A stretch of 52,622 bases of DNA, taken from Clostridiales bacterium (GTDB taxonomy: Bacteria > Bacillota > Clostridia > Oscillospirales > Oscillospiraceae). The first letter of the stretch is position 1. Every line of letters begins with the position of its first letter. Below, one piece after another: positions 49,623 through 52,622 of the stretch. The stretch lies in assembly GCA_902363045.1 (NCBI GenBank), contig CABIYX010000002.1:136274-188895 (forward strand). The letters are read 5' to 3'. The translations under genes and the position numbers were made by a program. The notes beneath the pieces are model-generated. The model saw only the letters and a list, made by a program, of their open reading frames with translations, did no database searches and was not told the DNA's origin.

Positions 49623-50783
49623 CTACTTATCGAACTTAGCGAGGAGCTGTTCTTCGGGCCGGAACTCAGGACGCTTGTCCTTCGCAGGGGCGAGAGTAGG
49701 CTTGCCCTGAGGCTTGACGATCAGCTCGCCGAGTGTCTCGGCTACAGCCTTTTTGCCGAAGTCCTTTTCCATCTGAGTCAGTGTAATCAGCTTGCGCTCA
49801 TAGAGAAGGCTCTCGTCATAGCCTGCGGCCTTCATAGCGGCGACAACCTTCAATTCATCGGTAAACCGGCGATTGCTGCGGCCCTCAACCATTTTCCAGC
49901 CCTCAACAGGCTGACCGGCAAGCAGGGTAGAAGAGACAAGGCTCTCAAGATCAGCCAGCCAGGACTGAATATCTCCAGCCTGTTCCAAAATCTTGCCGGC
50001 GTCCTCAGGAGTCAGAAGCAGGACGTCAGGAGCTTCATCGAAGAGCTCGAGGTTCTTATCGGCACGGGCTTTGCACTGCGCCTTTGCTCGGCAGAACTTG
50101 CAGACCTCTTCGGAAGGCGCAAACTCGCCCTCGCCCTTATAAGCCAGCTTTGCTCGGGGCTTGACATACTTCTCAGCCCACTCAAGCAGCTCCTTGACAG
50201 TGATCTCGTCAGAGCTCTGCACGCCAGAGAGGCGAGGCTGGAAGATCGTCATACGAACAGAGTCAATATCGAAAAGGGTATTGTATTCGAGGTAAGCGCC
50301 CAAAGCGTAGAGCTTCATCTGTGGGTTGCCGGCAGCCTCAACGCGAACGCCTTTGCCGTACTTAAAGTCGATGATCTCGAGTACGTTGTCCGACACGATA
50401 ATGCAGTCACCAGTGCCGAATCCATCTTTGACGTACTTTGAGAAGTCCACACGAACCTCAAGCGCCGTAAAGGCGTCCTCACAAGTCTCTCGAGCGACGG
50501 CAGTCTTTTCTGCAACGAACTTCGCATAGTCGTTCGCGCATTCCTGCATTTCAGCGTTGTAGTACTTGCCTTTAGCAAGCTCGTCGCGCTGGTTCTCATA
50601 TTCGGCCTCACTGATCTCACCGAGCCAGTAGCGAGCGGTCAGTTCACAAAGCTCATGAGCGGCGGTGCCTTCCTCGGCATACTCGCTTGTACTCTGCGGA
50701 AACTGCAGTTCAAGCTGAGCGCTGGGCGTACACTCAAGCCAGCGATGAGCGCCGCTGGCAGACAGCAAAGCATGTTTAGCCAT
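49623..50783 (-). CDS. DUF2800 RecB-like nuclease
   Basis: The 386-residue protein starts MAKHALLSASGAHRWLECTPSAQLE and has EEGTAAHELCELTARYWL, GTGDCIIVSDNVLEIIDFKYGKGVRV (D...ExK-type) and CKFCRAKAQCKARAD (Fe-S-like Cys). This matches DUF2800, a Cas4/RecB-like PD-(D/E)XK family in phage replication modules. ATG 50783 overlaps the preceding gene by 8 bp. Confidence 0.93.
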   Translation of the reverse strand: MAKHALLSASGAHRWLECTPSAQLELQFPQSTSEYAEEGTAAHELCELTARYWLGEISEAEYENQRDELAKGKYYNAEMQECANDYAKFVAEKTAVARETCEDAFTALEVRVDFSKYVKDGFGTGDCIIVSDNVLEIIDFKYGKGVRVEAAGNPQMKLYALGAYLEYNTLFDIDSVRMTIFQPRLSGVQSSDEITVKELLEWAEKYVKPRAKLAYKGEGEFAPSEEVCKFCRAKAQCKARADKNLELFDEAPDVLLLTPEDAGKILEQAGDIQSWLADLESLVSSTLLAGQPVEGWKMVEGRSNRRFTDELKVVAAMKAAGYDESLLYERKLITLTQMEKDFGKKAVAETLGELIVKPQGKPTLAPAKDKRPEFRPEEQLLAKFDK

Positions 50784-51120
50784 TGACATTCACCAGCTCT
50801 CTCATAAGCGCCGGATAGTCTTCCGTGCGGCTATCAAAATCGGACAGTTTCTTGCAGCCGAACTTCGCAAACGCAGCAGCAAGCTCTTTCTGCTTGCCGG
50901 CCTTAGACAGTTTCAAGGCTACGGCGCGAATATCGGTCTTCGTGATCGGCTTATCTTCGCCGGTAGGCTTGTCCTCTTTGACAGGCTTATCGGGTTCGAC
51001 GGGTTTCTCAGAAGGGGCGTCGAACATGCTCAGCTGTCCGGGAATCTCAGTATCAGGGAGCAGGGCTCTCAGTTTGCTCAGGTTTTCCTGAGTCAGTTCC
51101 ATAGTTACGGTTATTTTCAT
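50776..51120 (-). CDS. Early phage protein with Lys/Pro/Glu repeats
   Basis: The 114-residue protein starts MKITVTMELTQENLSKL, then has a PVEPDKPVKEDKPTGEDKP repeat, then a helical end (RAVALKLSKAGKQKELAAAFAKFGCKKL). No function known; possibly a partner of DUF2800. ATG 51120 is chosen over the longer open frame to 51216, which runs through the neighbour. Confidence 0.72.
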   Translation of the reverse strand: MKITVTMELTQENLSKLRALLPDTEIPGQLSMFDAPSEKPVEPDKPVKEDKPTGEDKPITKTDIRAVALKLSKAGKQKELAAAFAKFGCKKLSDFDSRTEDYPALMRELVNVNG

Positions 51121-51265
51121 TTTTGGTTGCCTCCTTGTTTTTCTTCCAGGCCTCATAGGCCTGGACGTTTTGCGGGTTTTCATAAAAAGCTGTGACCGCG
51201 GCGCAAAGGCGATCAAGCATTACTTGTTCTCTTGCAAGAGCAGAATCGGCGAGCACTTGTCGCAT
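51053..51265 (-). CDS. Small early protein, unknown
   Basis: The 70-residue protein, MRQVLADSALAREQVMLDRLCAAVTAFYENPQN..., ends in an Asn/Glu/Pro-rich tail. AAAGGAC before the ATG lies inside operator O2 (51266-51283). It overlaps the next gene by 68 bp. Function unknown; an internal ATG at 51220 is an alternative start. Confidence 0.6.
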   Translation of the reverse strand: MRQVLADSALAREQVMLDRLCAAVTAFYENPQNVQAYEAWKKNKEATKNENNRNYGTDSGKPEQTESPAP

Positions 51266-51283
51266 TTTGTCCTTTAGGACAAA
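51266..51283. promoter_or_regulatory. Operator O2 (TTTGTCC-N4-GGACAAA)
   Basis: A perfect 7-bp palindrome with a 4-nt spacer, with the same arms as O1, located at the junction of the first two lytic genes and overlapping the 71-residue gene's stop region. A second operator inside the lytic operon may act as a roadblock or looping site. Confidence 0.75.
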
Positions 51284-51489
51284 TCAGCCGCAAAAAAAAT
51301 TGCGTTGGTAGTAGGCGGGTCAAGCGCCAAGAGCTCTTTACAAATCTGAACCTCAGGCACAGTAAAGGCGGTTTCGCCCTTGATTTTGCGGTAAGCGTTC
51401 CGTACGCTCCAGCCCTGCGCGTCCGCAAGGCTCTTAACGGTAACGCCCTGCAAAACCATGTGTGCCTGAAGAAGTCTGGTGTTAATCAT
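51274..51489 (-). CDS. Cro-like HTH protein
   Basis: The 71-residue protein is an HTH domain (VTVKSLADAQGWSVRNAYRKIKGETAFTVPEVQICKELLAL). As the first leftward gene opposite a cI-type repressor it is likely Cro/lytic regulator. GAGGCC-type ribosome site (AAAGGAGG) lies before the ATG. Its stop is within O2. Confidence 0.85.
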   Translation of the reverse strand: MINTRLLQAHMVLQGVTVKSLADAQGWSVRNAYRKIKGETAFTVPEVQICKELLALDPPTTNAIFFAADLS

Positions 51490-51536
51490 ACTATATGCGG
51501 CCTCCTTTCGTTAGTGTAACCACAGCGCGTTGTGTT

Positions 51537-51554
51537 TTTGTCCCAAAGGACAAA
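51537..51554. promoter_or_regulatory. Operator O1 (TTTGTCC-N4-GGACAAA)
   Basis: A perfect 7-bp palindrome, TTTGTCC CAAA GGACAAA, at the start site of the leftward early promoter (-10 at 51563-51558). Binding here would block PL; the cI-type repressor is the likely ligand. Confidence 0.82.
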
Positions 51555-51557
51555 TCC

Positions 51558-51586
51558 ATTATAGCGCGGTAGTTTCCGTTTGTAAA
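51558..51586 (-). promoter_or_regulatory. Leftward early promoter PL
   Basis: Minus strand: -35 TTTACA (51586-51581), 17-nt spacer, -10 TATAAT (51563-51558). This is a near-consensus sigma-A promoter for the lytic operon; O1 sits at its start site. Confidence 0.88.
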
Positions 51587-51647
51587 TGGCTTTTAGGAAA
51601 AATTTTTCTCCTTAGCGACAAAAACTATTCCCTTTATGACACGCGCG

Positions 51648-51656
51648 TGATATAAT
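51648..51656 (+). promoter_or_regulatory. Repressor promoter (extended -10)
   Basis: TGATATAAT, a TGnTATAAT extended -10, lies about 19 bp before the repressor ATG, with no good -35. It would give the low, steady transcription expected of a lysogenic repressor. Confidence 0.75.
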
Positions 51657-51674
51657 GTGCCTAAGAGGTGATTT

Positions 51675-52070
51675 ATGATGACGACAGGCGACAGAATCCA
51701 TTACCTAAGAACTCAACAGGGATTCACTTTACAGGAGCTCGGTGACCGCGTTGGCGTCGGCGCAAGTACCGTTCGTAAATGGGAAACTGGGTCTATAAAA
51801 ACTCTTCGTACAGATAAAATGCAGAAGCTCTCGCAGGCACTTGATACTACGGTTGACTATCTCATGGGCTGGACTGACAACAGTGTAAACGTCGGAACGG
51901 TAGGGACCAATAACGGCGTGATCGGTCAGAACTCCGGAGAGATTTATCTGGAGCAGCAGCGCTCAAAAGAAGAGGCTGAGCTTTTACGCATTTTCGCTGG
52001 GCTCGACGTTAAGCGTCGTATGGAGCTCCTTATGACGGCAATCCGTCTTGAAGAGGAGCAGAACCAATGA
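51675..52070 (+). CDS. cI-like XRE repressor
   Basis: The 131-residue protein has an N-terminal HTH_3 (GDRIHYLRTQQGFTLQELGDRVGVGASTVRKWETGS), a linker with NVGTVGTNNGVIGQNSGEIYL, and a C-terminal helix (ELLRIFAGLDVKRRMELLMTAIRLEEEQ) likely for dimerisation. No LexA-type peptidase domain, so induction is not by direct RecA cleavage. It lies opposite the Cro-like gene. ATG 51675 or 51678. Confidence 0.92.
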   Translation: MMTTGDRIHYLRTQQGFTLQELGDRVGVGASTVRKWETGSIKTLRTDKMQKLSQALDTTVDYLMGWTDNSVNVGTVGTNNGVIGQNSGEIYLEQQRSKEEAELLRIFAGLDVKRRMELLMTAIRLEEEQNQ

Positions 52071-52622
52071 ACGCCTGGAGCCGAGAGGACATAGTAGTCG
52101 CTTTTGCGCTCTACTGTGTAACGCCTCTCAATAAGATCAACCCCAGCAACAAGGTCATTCAGCAGGTGGCTGAGATCATACCGCACTCAGTCGCCTCGAT
52201 CGTAATGCGCATGAGGAACTTTCAGTTTATAGACCCGAAGGTTTCCTCTGGACTCAAGAACGTAGCAAAAGCCGATCGACTGATCTACGAGGAGTTCAAG
52301 CACGACTGGGGCGCGTTGAGCCTTGAGGCGGAGACTCTTACCGGTCTTGACCTCTTTGACTCTTCGCCCTTGCAAGGTGCAAAGGCGCTTTCCTCTTTGA
52401 CCGATCACAGCAAGGTAACCCGTGAGCGGTACTTCTTTAAGAAGGCGGTCCTTGCCACGTACAGCGGCCGGTGTTTTATTTCCGGCTGCGCGCTGCCGCA
52501 AATGCTTGTCGCGAGTCATATCAAACCGTATTCTCACTGCCGGGACTCCGCAGACCGGACCAGTCCAGAGAACGGCATTTGCTTGAATACGTTCTACGAT
52601 AAGGCCTTTGACCGAGGCCTCA
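52067..52622 (+). CDS. HNH endonuclease-like protein (truncated by window end)
   Basis: 185 residues are visible of a protein with an unrecognised N-terminal region and an HNH_2-type motif: YFFKKAVLATYSGRCFISGCALPQMLVASHIKPYSHCRD and NGICLNTFYDKAFDRGL, where the His-His/Asn series and FDRGL follow the HNH pattern. Starts with an ATGA overlap with the repressor gene. Many temperate phages carry such genes beside the repressor. The end lies outside the window. Confidence 0.85.
   Translation, partial: MNAWSREDIVVAFALYCVTPLNKINPSNKVIQQVAEIIPHSVASIVMRMRNFQFIDPKVSSGLKNVAKADRLIYEEFKHDWGALSLEAETLTGLDLFDSSPLQGAKALSSLTDHSKVTRERYFFKKAVLATYSGRCFISGCALPQMLVASHIKPYSHCRDSADRTSPENGICLNTFYDKAFDRGL

Overview
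The first ~10 kb is a GC-rich chromosomal backbone read left to right, with the gene content of a Gram-positive anaerobe of the Clostridia, most like the Oscillospiraceae (Flavonifractor/Lawsonibacter-type). This placement is by gene content and base composition only; no search was run. In order it carries the tail of an AAA ATPase gene, mutL-miaA-hfq, a membrane-fusion-like protein, yggS, sepF, an unknown membrane-anchored protein, divIVA, smpB, a cyclophilin and the tmRNA gene ssrA. The sepF/divIVA group belongs to division and polarity. smpB and ssrA supply trans-translation.

From the 3' end of ssrA to the end of the window lies a less GC-rich temperate prophage, read almost entirely right to left. 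The attachment site is inferred to be the ssrA 3' end. The integrase and right end are not in the window, so the element is longer than 42.6 kb. From right to left it has: an HNH protein and a cI-type repressor (rightward); the switch region with two palindromic operators; an early/replication module (Cro-like HTH, DUF2800, 3D-domain protein, DUF2815, DNA polymerase A, PAPS-reductase-like protein, ThyX, dUTPase, dCMP deaminase, VapE-type primase-helicase, VRR-NUC, SNF2-like helicase, DUF1492 regulator); a packaging/head module (TerS, TerL, portal, MuF-like protein, scaffold, capsid, connectors); a PBSX-like contractile tail module (sheath, tube, frameshifted chaperone, tape measure, XkdP-Q-R-S-T-like baseplate proteins, YmfQ); then fibre, lysis genes and an accessory region next to ssrA.

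The highlight is a complete diversity-generating retroelement (DGR). A tail-fibre gene ends in variable repeat VR2. It is followed by avd, the template repeat TR (about fifteen Asn codons on the coding strand) and a reverse transcriptase with YMDD and LGSQISQ motifs. A second copy, VR1, ends a stand-alone 188-residue protein about 6.5 kb beyond TR in the accessory region. All 14 TR/VR2 differences, and all 12 TR/VR1 differences in the 3' 95 nt, fall at template adenines. Both VRs are followed 29-32 nt later by a strong hairpin with the same CTTGT loop.

Other unexplained structure includes a 66-nt element present twice, 23 kb apart (S1/S2), and a ~133-bp element with 18-bp inverted ends plus GGTAGCA iterons, present near attL and beside the primase gene (R1/R2). 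A family of three near-identical promoter-like repeats (Pa/Pb/Pc) with exactly 18-nt spacers precedes accessory transcription units. Accessory cargo includes a full folD, an amputated N6-methylase-like protein and a SprT-like zinc protein.
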